Of a stretch of DNA of 64,000 nt, positions 50,736-63,155 are shown one piece after another (within the stretch, counting starts at the first letter, position 1; each line of letters begins with the position of its first letter). Made by a program: the position numbers and the translations under genes. Origin of the DNA: Rhododendron vialii (lineage: Eukaryota; Streptophyta; Magnoliopsida; Ericales; Ericaceae); NCBI RefSeq assembly GCF_030253575.1, contig NC_080557.1, forward strand, positions 38,919,001 through 38,983,000. The letters are read 5' to 3'. The notes beneath the pieces were generated by a model. It was given only the letters and a program-made list of their open reading frames with translations. It did no database searches and was not told the origin of the DNA.

Positions 50736-51090
50736 GTATACTCCTTCTCAGGGCACCTTCAAGAGAAATGTTGATGCAACAGTCGACGATCATGCAGCTG
50801 AGGTTGGAATTGGCATGCTAACCCGAGACCATGGGGGTTACGAGGTGAATTTTTGTTCAAGGCATTCAAAGCTAAATTACTGGATTAGCTTTTGCTATCC
50901 GCGAGGGTGTTATCCTTCGGATACGGCTTCAAATCGATTCTGATGCTGTTGCAATTGTAATTGCTGGGTGTAGACACTTGAAAAACAACGCTGCAGCCCA
51001 ACACAAAATGATCAATCTTATTCCCTCTCGAAGAATCTTATTCCCTCTCGAAGAATGTTGGATGATGCGGCCAAGAGTTGGTGAGAGATA
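50736..51090 (+). pseudogene. RNase H-like (RVT_3) fragment of a non-LTR retroelement
   Basis: The translation contains TPSQGTFKRNVDATVDD, VGIGMLTRDHGG and, in a second frame, RLQIDSDAVAIV and AAAQHKMINLI. This is the RNase H-like domain found at the end of plant LINE proteins and in related host genes. Frameshifts and a 20 bp tandem repeat (CTTATTCCCTCTCGAAGAAT, about 51019-51058) break it. It is a relic, not a gene. Confidence 0.7.
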
Positions 51091-51193
51091 GAAAAGATGC
51101 GTAATTTTATTTAGCTCTCTCTATTTGATAACTTTGGATGGCAGGCCAGCTTACGCACACTTTAATTATTCTTTGAAGACTTGATCTCTCCAT

Positions 51194-52550
51194 AAATTTG
51201 AATGGGAATTTATAAATGCAACTACGAATTTACTGCATACGACCCGTTTTTTAAGTAAGAAATATTTGGACAAAAATGCCCTTAATAGAATTGAAAAATG
51301 CCCTTAAATTTAGTACATATAACCACATCCATACAACCACACTATTACAACACAACCCACTCCTCCCTCCTATTCCATCCATTATCTCCCTTTCTTCCTC
51401 CCTTCCACCATAGCTGAAACTTTGGAAAACCAAGAGCTTCCACCTTCTAAATCTCACATCCCAACTCTCAATGAAAATCTCAATTTCTTCCTCTCCCTCC
51501 TTGCTAGAGAATAAGTATTTGACCCAACAAATGAAAGCAATATACATTTCGAACTTAGTCTTTGGGGATTAGATTCATTTGTAACCAACATGGTAGTTGA
51601 GAAAGAAAAGGTAGCCACGGTAGCTTTGGAGCCAAAACCACAGCAAAAGCAAAGCTCCTCCAATTTCTGTTTCTCTGACCTGACATTATCAAATAGTGAA
51701 TATCAAATTGTAGAATCCGAAAAATATATCGTCGGGACACGTTCAGAATATGATATTTTCTAAAAATTTATGATAATGTCATCAAATTTTAGAATCTGAC
51801 AATGTCGGGCCAAAACTTGGTTAAAAATGGAGGAGTGATTATTGTCTACAATTTTTGAACTCTATAGTTTGAAATTTTGGCAGAATTTCGAGTTTTAGAA
51901 TATGTTATTGTCGTCAATTTTCAAACTTTAGATTTTGAAATTTTGGCATAATTTCAAGTTTTAGAATCTGACAATGTCGGAATAGAACCAGGTTAAAATT
52001 AGAGGAGTGATGAGTTAACTCTTGCTGTGATCTCAGCTCCAAAACTACATCCATGGCTACCTTTTCCAAACTTCCATTTCCATTGCACAGCCTAAATTAC
52101 TTCACTAATTTCCAAACTCTTCTAGCACTAACATACGAGAAGGAACATGTTCAATAGGCTGGTGGTGGTGGACGCTGCTTGTGCTGGTGGTGCGATGGTG
52201 GACGGTAGTCACGGTACTCATGTTGGTGGCGGTTGTCTGAGGAAGAGAAGAATAAGGGAGAAGAAGATGAAGAAATTAACAATGGGAGAGAGAGAGAAGG
52301 GTCGAAGGAGGGGAGGGGAGAAGAAATTAACAATGGGAGAGAGGGAGAAGGGTCGGGGGGGGGGGGGGTGGTGTTGGAGTTCAATTTTTTGGGGAAAAAT
52401 TAGGTTTGGGGGAGGGACGGATAATTTGGGAAGATCATGGGTATTTTTGAGGTTGTATGTAGTAAATTATTATAAAATTTGGGTGTTTCATTTAGTAGAC
52501 GTTACATGCAGTAAATTCGCAGTTACATTTATAAACTCCCATTTGAATTT
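51194..52550. mobile_element. 1.36 kb TIR element
   Basis: About 60 bp inverted ends (AAATTTGAATGGGAATTTATA on the plus strand; the reverse complement of the right end is AAATTCAAATGGGAGTTTATA), both continuing through GCGAATTTACTGCAT-like sequence. No transposase is recognised. The GA-rich frame at 52147-52554 is low complexity with a duplicated block, not a credible gene. Confidence 0.65.
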
Positions 52551-52841
52551 CTAACAAGTTGCATCAGCGACAAACGTGATTCCATGGGTTTTATCAATTG
52601 ATTGTGGCTTTCTTAGTATATATTATTGTAGATTTTCAATTCGTCAATCAAGATTTGAAAACGTTACTCTCTCTCTCCCTCTCAAGATTAAAGAAGAGGG
52701 AGTGAGAGAAACGAAAAAGAGAGAGGGAGTGAGAGAAACGAAGAGACGGGGAGAGAGAGAGCGCGCCCGATACTCTGATACTATATACAGTATCTTTGTT
52801 TATTGTAACATAGGATAGGATATACACATAGATAAATAGGT

Positions 52842-53178
52842 AACAGATTTTGCACAAATTTTTGTGTGGGGCCTATTACGGGTCCCATATAAACGATCCA
52901 AGTCGTTCATTAAGTGTAAAACAGTTTTTCAAGGGCCTTCGCAAAAAAAAACAGCTCAATTTGATACCTATGGATGCTCGATCCAATCATCAAACTTTTC
53001 ATTCGGTTTTCAGGATAATGAAATGTTAAATGATTGGATCGAGTACCTATAGGTATCGGATTAATGAGCTGATTTTTCGAGGGGACACTTTAAAAAATGT
53101 TTTACATTTAATGAACGACTCGGATTGTTTGTATGAGACCCATAATGGGCCCTACCCAAAATCTGTGCGGGATTTGTG
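52842..53178. mobile_element. Foldback MITE, family F
   Basis: Inverted arms with TGTGTGGGGCCTATTACGGG and GTAAAACAGTTTTTCAAGGG, as in 32907-33264. The ends are less well preserved. Confidence 0.7.
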
Positions 53179-53232
53179 TACGATAAGTCTGTGTCAACAC
53201 TTATTGATCCACGTAAAAAAGAACGGAAAGTC

Positions 53233-53595
53233 TACACACACATACAATCTGTGCACAGATTTTATGGTGGGACCCACCACGGGTCCCACACAAATTATCC
53301 GAGCTGTTCATTAAATGTAAAACATTTTTTCAAGGGTCCCCGTAAAAGATAATCTCAATCCGATACATATAGGTACTCGATCCAATCATATAACTTTTCA
53401 TTATTCGAAAATCTGAATGAAAAGTTAGATGGTTGGATAAAGCATCTATAAGTATTAGATTGAGCTTATTTTTTACGGGAACCCTTAAAAAAATGTTTTA
53501 TATTTAATGAACGGCTCGGATGATTTGTGTGGGACCCGTGGTGGGCCCCACAACGAAATCTGTGCACAATCTGTGCACAGATTGTTGTGTGTGTA
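53233..53595. mobile_element. Foldback MITE, family F
   Basis: A 363 bp near-palindrome bounded by TACACACACA and TGTGTGTGTA, with GTGCACAGATT just inside. It is the third and best bounded copy, only 55 bp from the previous one. Confidence 0.8.
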
Positions 53596-53770
53596 GCACA
53601 GTTCAAAAAAGAAACAGGTAATCGGAAACAAAAATGTTACAATCCAGAAAACATTTCCCCGAAAATGTTCAAGAAAGTGAAATTAAAGATTGAGATTCAT
53701 TTTGATGTGTAGGACCCAAATGTCAAAGTGAATCCGAACCATTAATTTCTTTTCAAAAACAAGTGGATAA

Positions 53771-54140
53771 GAGCAAGTATATTAGATGAGCAAAAATACA
53801 TTTTTTGCTATTTTACCTAAGAGAAACATAAAAAAATAGTCTACACCAAATAAGCTAAAAGATGAGCTAAAATGCATTTGTGAATAATTGTTCTCTATTT
53901 TTAACTATGCACTATTCATACTCCTTTCTTTTTTTATTATTTCTTTCTCTCTCTCCTCCCTGCTTTCTCCTCTCTTTAAACAATAAAGATAATAAAAAAA
54001 ATGAGTAAAAAATATATATTTTAATTGGAGTTAGGTAAAATAGATAATATTTGTGTAGTGTTGAGAGAGATGTGAGTAGATAAAATGAAAAAAGTGCACT
54101 ATTGATCAGCATTTTTACATTTTCATTAATATACATGCTC
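53771..54140. mobile_element. Tourist-like MITE
   Basis: A 370 bp element with inverted ends GAGCAAGTATATTAGATGAG and TTCATTAATATACATGCTC, flanked by TAA at 53768-53770 and 54141-54143. Confidence 0.8.
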
Positions 54141-54633
54141 TAAAAGGGCTAGAGGTAGAGAAAAACCTAAAATGAATTTGGATGACGTGATACGAAAAAA
54201 GATTTGGGCTTATTGAATCTAAGTGAATAATAAATAGCCATGAACAGAGCTCAATAAAAAAAATAGAATTTATGTGAGCGACTCTAATTGATTGGGACGC
54301 AAGACTCAGTTTCTATGATTTGCTTTGGTATTACTTTTAAAGAACCAAATTAATGAATTGGGAATGGTGCTGTGAAGTGGTGTGCACAACACCGTACTGC
54401 GCACATCCGAGCCATTGAATCGTGCATCCGACGGTTCGGAAGTATGCAGTTTTCACTGCATTCTCTGCACAACACCAACCCAAAGCCCCCAAATTAATCA
54501 GTTCCGATTATTTGTGTGACCATCCAAAATAGTCCCACACAACCCGGTGTTCAGTATTGGTGTAGTTTTATACAACCAAATTTGGCCTCACACTTGTTAT
54601 CATTTCCTCAGCTACCAGCTGATTCAGAGAGAG

Positions 54634-54751
54634 ATGGCTCTGGTTCCAAGCAACGGACCACTGGACATGGGCGCCGACTCATCTGCGCCAACTGTTCGAG
54701 CCACCGTGGTCCAGGCCTCCACCGTCTTCTACGACACCCCTGCCACCCTAG
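54634..54751 (+). pseudogene. Orphan NIT4 first exon
   Basis: It starts with ATG and encodes MALVPSNGPLDMGADSSAPT followed by the conserved [19 protein letters not shown], then a donor GTTCTTTC, exactly as in exon 1 of the NIT4 gene at 57249. Homology extends upstream into the leader (GCTACCAGCTGAT) and downstream through intron 1 to about 55150, with an insert of about 165 bp near 54956-55121. No further nitrilase exon lies before 57249. It is either a pseudogene from a partial duplication or an alternative first exon spliced to the downstream gene. The reading frame is intact and its phase would suit exon 2. Confidence 0.85.
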
Positions 54752-55599
54752 GTTCTTTCAATTCCTTTTTCACATTTCTATGCATATACTACTATATGTA
54801 TTCATTTCACCACCTGTACGTGTTTATTCCTCTGCCTTCTCCTCCTCTTTATACTCCTTTTGTCATCATCTCTGCATATGAATCATATATATGAATGTAT
54901 GTACAAGAGATTGCAATTGAAAATTCTCCTTCCAAAAGCAGATCTCGAAGCTTCTCCACGTGGGCGGAACCAGGAATGTAATCTACGCGCCCTTGACCAA
55001 AATGGGTTGGTGGTGGAATGAGTTGGGCTTAAATTATATGGGCAAAATTTTTGTCTTTTCCAAAGTTGACCTGAGCTACAACTTAACCCACTATGAGCAT
55101 AGTTCCATCCTTGCTTCTCCGGCCACTATTGCTGGATCCTCCGTGTTCCATCTCCTTCAGCGCCACCATCCTGGACAAGGACAAGGGGTCCGATCCATAG
55201 TGCAATGTTGTATTGCGGTGGTGTAGGGCGCCTCGGTATGCACAATTGAAATATTTTCATTGTGATGTAATGGCATGTTCAATTTGTAGGGTAGGCTGAA
55301 TAAATCATTCAGAAAAAAAAAAAAAAACTAGATTAATCGATGATTTTATAAAAAAAATTATAGCTAGTGCATGATTTTAAAGATGTACTGTGGCACAAAT
55401 CCATCTCGATCACAAAGGTATTAATGTCCAATTGACTTATTTTTTGGTTCACATGTAGTGTACGGCAATCTCTACGAACCGAATGATTCGTACCACAATT
55501 AACAAGATTCGGTTGACCACAACGAGCCTCCCTGCACCTCTTAGAGCATTGGCGGGTCACGAGAAAACTTTTGGTCCTCTCGAGAAGGGAACCAGGCTC

Positions 55600-55857
55600 C
55601 AGATCTTGTCAGGTGGCGTTCCACTTTCTTGAAAAACTTTCTTTTTTAAAAAGAAGGTAATTTCAAGTTCAAAAATTATGTGTTTACGCAAATAATTTTT
55701 CTATTATTATGTATCTTATTTGATAGATCTTATTGAGATCTTTTAAAACGGTGCCAAAAAAATTAAAAAATTATTTTTTATTTTTATTATATTTAATTTT
55801 AAAATTACATTATTTTTAAAAAAAGAAAGTTTTGGAAGAAAATAGAACGCGGCCTAA
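55600..55857. mobile_element. Degraded MITE related to 1164-1412
   Basis: Shares ACTTTCTTTTTTAAAAAGAAGGTAATTT-style arms in inverted order and a GAACGCGGCC end. Boundaries are approximate. Confidence 0.4.
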
Positions 55858-55859
55858 CT

Positions 55860-57140
55860 CCACAAAGTTACTAGTATTAACACCTTTGCACTCTACAATG
55901 AATGACCGAAAATGACCCATATAGTTCAATTTACTTGCTACTTAAAAGACCATTTGATCTCTGAAAGTTCCATTTGTCCCAACATGATTTTGGCCCATTC
56001 ACCCCACTTTTAGGCTAAAAACACTTCTTTTAAGAAAATAAATTGGTTTTGTCCTTATTTAAATTTTGTTTGCATTTTTTAATTTCGCGCCAAATTTTTA
56101 TGAATTATTGATTCATCTCGACAAGAGGAATCAAAAAAGTAAAAAAAAAAATTACTTTTATCTAAATATTTTGGGAAATAATCACTTTTTAGCAAAAAAA
56201 AAAAAAACTTCTATGTGCGTTTCACCGGCACCCTACGATAGTTGTCTGTCCAAACATGTGATAAAATGAGCCGAAAGTGACTTTTATCTCAAAAATCACC
56301 TTTTCTCTAATAATAAAACGTACTCAATAAAAGTTATCAACTTTCACTTATTTTGAATAAAAATGACTTCTATTTTTTTTCCTCATTGAAGGGGGTAAAC
56401 ATGATCAAAATGGGAAAATATATTAATTGCCAATTATTTTTTTATTACTTAAAAGAATCAGTTTTTATCATAAAGAATAAATTTATTACTTTGGGTAAAA
56501 ATTGAGAATCGAGAGATTTTTATTATTTATTTTATCATTTTTTTATCCGCATTTATTTTATCATTGAAAATGGTGAAAGTCAACATAAGACACTTTTGGC
56601 TGATTTTATTACCGTAACAAGTGTTTGATCGAACAATTGTTTGTTGGGTGTTGGTAAAACATTGAAATCACAAAAGACTTATCATTTCTTATACGTGAAT
56701 GGGGTATTTGTCAATAAAGCAGACGACCAAATGATTACAAAATTATCGGTCTACTCTATCTCAATATGCACCACTTCCAATGGAAAACCATGTTACAGTC
56801 ATTTGAGCAGCGAGAAGGTAGCAAAATTTAATAATAAAAAAGAAAGCACAAGGGTGTCATTGAAATTTACCCATAAGTATATGTTTATGCGAAATTTTGC
56901 TTTGATTTTAATTGAGATATTACAAACGAGCAGTGAAATTAGTCTAACATAATTAATCGAGATATACTTAAATTGATTTAGACATTTGAGTAAAAAAGAG
57001 TTTTAATTTTCTAAATAAACTGCGTACAAATCGAAAATAGTACAATAGCAGCAGCCAGCAGTCCCGTGGCTTCTCGTAACACCTAGGGCCGGGGCCACCA
57101 GAGAACGAAACAAAATTGGCCTCAAACTGAGAGAGAGAGA
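55860..57140. other. Intergenic between NIT4 copies
   Basis: AT-rich DNA without recognisable coding on either strand. The last 200 bases before 57249 likely hold the NIT4 promoter; no confident TATA box was chosen. Confidence 0.5.
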
Positions 57141-57211
57141 AAATTTACCCAAAAATAAAATAAAATTGGCCACTAACTCGTTATCGTTTTTCTACGCTAC
57201 CAGCTGATCAG

Positions 57212-57214
<3 letters not shown>

Positions 57215-57244
<30 letters not shown>
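57215..57244. repeat. (GA)n in the NIT4 leader
   Basis: About 15 GA units ending four bases before the NIT4 start codon. The orphan exon at 54634 has only AGAGAGAG in the same place, so the tract has expanded here or shrunk there. Confidence 0.95.
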
Positions 57245-57247
<3 letters not shown>

Positions 57248-57248
57248 T

Positions 57249-60001
57249 ATGGCTCTGGTTGACGGACCACTGATAGCGGAGGTGGACATGGGGGCCGACT
57301 TATCTGCGCCAACCGTCCGAGCGACCGTAGTTCAGGCCTCCACCGTCTTCTACGACACCCCTGCCACCTTAGGTTCTTTCAATTCCATTTTACCCTCATT
57401 TCCTTAATTATTTCCTGCACTTCTTCAGTCATGTTAGAAATTGATATTCAGCATTTCACACACTTCTATGTATGGATGGATTCATCTCTGCATCTGAATG
57501 TATGCATAGACAAGAGATTGCAATAGAAAATCCTCATTCGAACCCCGGATCTCGAAGCTTCTCCGGCGACTATTGCCGGATCCTCTCTTCTTTGGAAGAA
57601 ATATCCTGTGCCCGCCACGTGGTGCCCTAAGACTTTTTTCCACCACGACACCACACATTGGCGTAAGTTCCCAGACAAAAAGTGTGTAGGTCGTGAAATT
57701 ATTCACGTGGTGCTCCGGACCACTCCACAACTACACATTCTTGTGGAGTCCACGACTAATTATATGAACCCCACATGAATATGTGATTCTGAAATGATGT
57801 GGAACAACACGTGGCAGTACCCCGGACTACTGAATAATTACTTATGTAGGTGACATGTTGTGAAAAAATGACTTGTGACCTGGTCCAGGGGCACGACTGG
57901 TGTCTTTCACCTGAAGACGAATTCATCACTGTATGATCAGTTCTATCATACAACTTCTTTTACAAATTGCTAAAGCGTCTAATGCAATAATATCTAAAAA
58001 AACAACTAGCTAACAGATTCGAAGAAATCGATCGTCGTACAATTCTCATATTAATGATCAATGTTTTGGAAAATTCCTGCAGAGACAATCTAAAATAGTA
58101 AGACAAAACATTTGGTCTAGAGACAAGGTAGCCCTTTGAGCACTAACGTAAAGGGAAAATGACGGCAAAGGACGTGTTTTGATAATTAATATCTGCTAAG
58201 GACATGCTGAGAACATTTGTTCAGGAGATAAACATGTCTTTTTTCCCGAGAATCCACTACTTGTTCTAACATAGAAAACTGTTTTGTCGTTTTTTTCTGG
58301 TGACAACATCGTCTGGTACTACATAAAACTTCTCTTAGCAAACCAGATCAATATTGCAATGAATGTTATTTCTGAATGGTTTGTCATGTTGAAGTTTTTA
58401 TAAGCTCGAAAGAAATGGTGGGGATCGAGTATCCAGATGTTATCCATACCAAATAAGCTACTCGACAACTGATTCTCTTTTGGATATTGGATATTTGGGG
58501 GTCTAATGCTGACAGTATTTCAGATAAGGCTGAGAGATTGCTGGCAGAGGCGGCTTCTTATGGTTCACAACTAGTTGTATTTCCAGAAGCCTTTGTGGGT
58601 GGTTATCCTCGTGGCTCATATTTTGGAGCCACCATTGGCAACCGCACCCCCAAGGGTAAAGAGGAGTTTCGGAAATATCATGCTGCAGCTATCGATGTGC
58701 CTGGTAAGTCCCCCTTTGTTTTGGTGCTGTCGAAGATGAATGTTGTATACAAAATGACTATGAGCTTTTTCATTGCATTGTGTTATTGAAACAAATTCTC
58801 TTTAAGGAATTAGTTGCTGTTTCTTGAAATGAAATTCTGACTCCTTCTATGAAAATTGGTTTGAGGTTGGGGTTGAACCGTGTCTGGCTCAATTAGTTAG
58901 ATCGGCTTGCAAGCTACATATGATTTTGCAGGATAGTATTTGATGTTTGTAATGTGTGACCTTTGCAGGTCCTGAAGTTGATCGATTGGCTGCTATGGCT
59001 GGAAAATATAAGGTATATCTAGTTATGGGTGTGATTGAGAGAGATGGATATACGCTCTATTGCACAGTATTGTTCTTTGATTCTCAAGGTCTCTTCCTCG
59101 GAAAGCATCGGAAAGTCATGCCAACGGCCTTGGAGCGTATAATCTGGGGGTTTGGAGATGGATCAACAGTTCCTGTTTTTGATACCCCCGTTGGGAAAAT
59201 AGGTGCAGCTATATGTTGGGAGAATAGGATGCCTCTTCTGAGGACAGCAATGTATGCAAAAGGTAGGTTTGTGCCGCATGCAAATTTAAACATTAGGAAA
59301 TGTGTTTTTCATTAGAAGGTATGTGAAACATCTCTATTTGGATGCTGGGGATGTCTTGATTTATTTGATAAGCTGAATGTTGCTTGATTGTAGTTAAGCT
59401 ATGATTGGTAATCAGTGACATTAAGTGTCTGTTCGTACTTGTTTGCTTCTATGAATATAAGCATCTTCCTTCCTACAGTTGATCAGTTCTTTTGGCGTAA
59501 AAGATCTCTTTAAACCTTGACCTACTAATGAAATTTCACCTTTGTAGGCATTGAAATATATTGTGCCCCTACAGCTGATGCAAGGGATGTATGGCAAGCA
59601 TCTATGACCCACATTGCTCTTGAGGGTGGTTGTTTTGTTTTATCAGCCAACCAATTCTGTCGGAGGAAAGACTACCCACCTCCTCCGGAATATGTGTTTC
59701 AAGGTACGGAAGAAAATCTCACTCCAGATTCAGTTGTTTGTGCCGGTGGCAGCGTTATTATTTCACCTTCGGGCACTGTTCTGGCGGGCCCCAACTATGA
59801 AGGGGAGGCACTCGTCTCAGCCGATCTAGGTATGGTTTCTCCGACAAAACTGCACCAAGCATCTGTATCTGGTCGTTGGTGACGCATAAAATGGAGCAAA
59901 TTTAACTACGGAAAAATATGGGAAAATAAATTTGCTTAATACATTGGACAAGAAATGTCAAACTTAACAACCTATTGTCACTTAGCATACCCTAAAAAGT
60001 T

Positions 60002-60048
<47 letters not shown>

Positions 60049-61319
60049 CTCTCTCTCTCTCTCAATTATGGCTCAGAGTGACGCTTAAATTGGGATTGTT
60101 TGTGCTTTTCTCTGAAATTTCAGGTTCTTCCCCAAACCAAAAATCCAGCTTGTGTTCACTAAATCTTAGATGTAATATGCACTGGTTGCCTATTCTCAGA
60201 AACCCGCCTTTAGAGAATAAAGAAAATATACTAGTTCATGATAGGACGTTGGGGAATGACATGTAGAAATACTTCAAATCATTGTCGGAAGTGGACTTCG
60301 AATTGTTTCATGTGGCCATCTGCATTTTCTTCCAATGAAGTCTGCCATTGAACAAAGACATATACTCCCTCTGTTCCCATTTGTTGGTCCCGTGTTTAGA
60401 TTCCAACTTATTACGTAAACATGTTACCGTACTTGTCATATTATCCTTTTCTCTCTTTACTATTCAAGTCTTTTAGGAACGTCGTTACCTTTTTTTGTTG
60501 GTAGTAATTAATCTCAAAACAGAAGGGTAATAGAGTAAATTCATCAACTTTTGCCCATTGAATTACCCCAAAAAAAACTTTTGCCCATTGAATAGTAAAA
60601 AGTGCCAAAAGGGACCAACAAATGGGTGTCAGAGACTTGGGACTTGGGAGTATGCAAAAGTTTGGAATCAGAAAAGAAAAACTTTAGATGCTGCTAAAAA
60701 GTAAAGAAAACTAAAGTGGCTATTGGGAATTACTTTCTTCCAATCTCATTCCAAATACTCCCTTACATTGAGCAAGATCATCCTCAGCTTATGACACCGC
60801 AGTAACCAAGATCAAAACTCTGCAGCACGCAGTGACTGCAGTAAAAAGTGCTGCAATTCTGAAAGTTTCTAAACAATCTGTTCTAGAGTCTAGACTACAA
60901 ATTTTGGATGTAAAATTACTTCTAGGTGGTCAGCTTTTGTTTTCGTTGATAGGTATGTGTGTTTTGGTTTGATTGAGGTCCTATTGGCTTTTGACTCTGG
61001 TTTGTCCTGTTTATACTGCCTCCATAAAATTTTGTTTGTCATTCGTCTTGAGAACTTACCTCTTCCTTTATGATGATTAAACTGCACAGATCTCCGCGAA
61101 ATAGCACGTGCAAAGTTTGATTTTGATGTGGTTGGGCATTATTCAAGGTCTGAGTTGTTCAATCTAACTGTGATGGACGAACCGACTTGCCCAGTTACTT
61201 TTACATCAACTTCTGGGAGCATCAAAGGTTCCGAAAGATCGTTCTCGAATTCTCTGCTGAAAACTAACAAGGCACAGATAACGAACTTGTGTGTGGGTGA
61301 CGCAAGAACGAGCTTATGA
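57249..61319 (+). CDS. NIT4: Nitrilase 4 (beta-cyanoalanine nitrilase/hydratase)
   Basis: Five exons, 57249-57372, 58524-58703, 58969-59262, 59548-59829 and 61090-61319, give 328 residues with GT/AG junctions, all in phase 1. The nitrilase triad is present: Glu in [14 protein letters not shown], Lys in [22 protein letters not shown], Cys in [13 protein letters not shown]. Later family blocks are [33 protein letters not shown] and [23 protein letters not shown]4 enzymes turn beta-cyanoalanine, made during cyanide detoxification, into asparagine or aspartate plus ammonia; they are cytosolic homo-oligomers. Length is a little below the usual 340-350 because exon 1 is short. Residues after about 285 are less conserved. 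Intron 4 holds a CT tract and a Stowaway-like MITE. The gene converges on PSAO. Confidence 0.96.
60003..60063. repeat. (CT)n microsatellite in NIT4 intron 4
   Basis: CT run with a short TGTGTG interruption at about 60042-60048. Confidence 0.95.
60365..60650. mobile_element. Stowaway-like MITE in NIT4 intron 4
   Basis: A 286 bp element, CTCCCTCTGTTCCCATTTGT at the left and ACAAATGGGTGTCAGAGACT...GGGAG at the right, flanked by TA (60363-60364, 60651-60652). The right arm has an extra short segment. Confidence 0.7.
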
Positions 61320-61903
61320 TACAATCCTCATTACTGGACAGAGGAATTTGCCATCAAAATAGTTTTATCGAGCATCTCCTATGATCCTACTGCACGGTTG
61401 TATTTGCATGCACACCTAATAATCGTTGTATGGTCATTTGCCCGTGTTCACAGTTGCAGATGGCATGAGATACAAACCTTTCTTACTGTTGTGGACGTGC
61501 ATAAGTATTGTGTTTATTACCTGTGTCGAATGTTTTCCTTGTTTCAATGATCCTAGAATTTTGCTTGACCTGATTCGTGTGACGAATTTTGCTTTACCTG
61601 AAGTAGTAAACCTACTATTACCGCCCAACATCTATAGGTGGCACGACAAAGTATGTTCTTGAAATCTGAAAAAAACGAACTGAGAAAACCTTTGGAATTG
61701 CACTCCGGTTGTACGTTTTAAGGTTGGCATTACAGGCACAATAGCACAAATAAGGTTCAGATATTGCACAAGAAGAAAGGGATACAGATTACAATTTTTC
61801 TCTTGAACAGGAATTGCGAGAAGACGACAGTGCTGAGAAACTAAATAAGAAGTGATTATATGGTTACATAGATCACAGATAAAGAAAGGCCATCTGCCAT
61901 ATC

Positions 61904-63155
61904 TCAAAAGTATTCCTCTGCCCTCCCCTTGAACCCAATTTGCCCGAAGGTAAGGCACAAGAACAGCCCCAGGTGCCAGCATATCAACCACAACCTGTGC
62001 ATCCATTTTCATCCATAAAAACACTTAAATAAATAATACTATACCTCTGTGTGTGTACAATCAAGAACACCACTAAATGAGGCCTAAAATAGATGTTATT
62101 TTCACTTTTTTTTTGATAAGTCAGGTGTCCAAGCTAGCTTACGCGCGCATCTCGATTAATTCGGGGAGACCAATCTTACTGCTTACTTGCAGGGATCCCA
62201 ATTAAAGCCATAACAAAACGTCAGTGTATCAAGAATGACAAGATTCCTAGTAAGCCTAGTGAACTCATTGCTTCCCAATTTCTCTATAACCCCAAAATTG
62301 CCCCTCGTCCATTCATCCAATCTAGGAAAAGAACTAGTAAGGCCTGACAGGCCAAGCCCTTGGAGCCCTAGGTAATTACAGAGCCTAAGTAAGTCCCTCC
62401 CTCTGAGGGATTAAGAATGTTGTGTAGAAACATGGAAGACTCACCAAAATTGAGAATCGAGAGCAGGGGGAGTGGGGAAGTGAGAGAGCTCAGTTCCAAT
62501 GCTCTCGAAGAACAACCCTGTCAAGCTGTTGCCGTTGATCGCGGGAATGCTCGACGGCGCCAGCCACCCGATCAACCCGAACCCGATCACATTCAGATCT
62601 GTCCTCAGCCAATCTCTCTGAAACGAGCTTCCCAAAACCAATCACCAACAAATAAAAAAAATAAAAATTAATCACCACCACCATAATTCCTGTATCAAGT
62701 TTACTTATCGAAGAGATCTTTAGTACGTTCTAGTTACCACGTAATCCTCCCTCCCCTCCCGTTTGCCACCCTCAGAGGCTTTTTGACCATCACCGGTGCC
62801 GGCCTTAGAAAACCTGTCAACACATACATGTTCTTTTATTATGTAACCCAATGAGAAATAAAATGTTTCAAAACATTTTGTGGTTTTTCATTTTTGTTTA
62901 AAAAACGAAAAACAAAGAACAAGTAAAAGCGAAAACGATACCATAGAACCGCGCTTCACAACCGTATATTTTTTTAAGTCAAGCGATAGGAGAACTTCAT
63001 TTGAAGTAGTAGTATAGTATAGTATTTCGTTATTCATTGCAAGTGAATCAAATATGGAACTCTACTCTGGAAAAAAAAAATGTAGCAGTACTACCTGAAG
63101 AGGTAGGAGAAGCCAAAGGTAGGAAAGAAGTGCCCAATCCCTTGATTGCAGCCAT
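61904..63155 (-). CDS. PSAO: Photosystem I subunit O (PsaO)
   Basis: Four exons, 63155-63095, 62813-62738, 62627-62445 and 61994-61904, encode 136 residues, close to the usual 140. Residues 1-45 form a chloroplast transit peptide (MAAIKGLGTSFLPLASPTSS, then basic KKPLRVANGRGGR). The mature part begins near CSFQRDWLRTDLNV and has two membrane spans, VIGFGLIGWLAPSSI and FWLWLICWHLGLFLCLTFG, joined by GLFFESIGTELSHFPTPPAL. It ends GQIGFKGRAEEYF, as in PsaO. The protein sits near PsaL/PsaA in photosystem I and helps balance excitation between photosystems (state transitions). The acceptor of exon 3 (GAAG|C) is chosen because it restores phase and gives Cys-Ser-Phe-Gln. The gene ends about 585 bp from NIT4 in convergent orientation. 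No clear TATA box was seen. Confidence 0.95.
62107..62165 (-). mobile_element. SINE 3' tail fragment
   Basis: T-run then GATAAGTCAGGTGTCCAAGC and CTTACGCGCGCATCTCG, the reverse complement of the tail of the SINE at 214-582. It lies in intron 3 of PSAO. Confidence 0.5.

Noticed and set aside
52147..52554. 135-codon frame with KKLTMGEREKGR repeats
   Set aside because: Low-complexity GA-rich sequence inside a TIR element; no domain or splice context.
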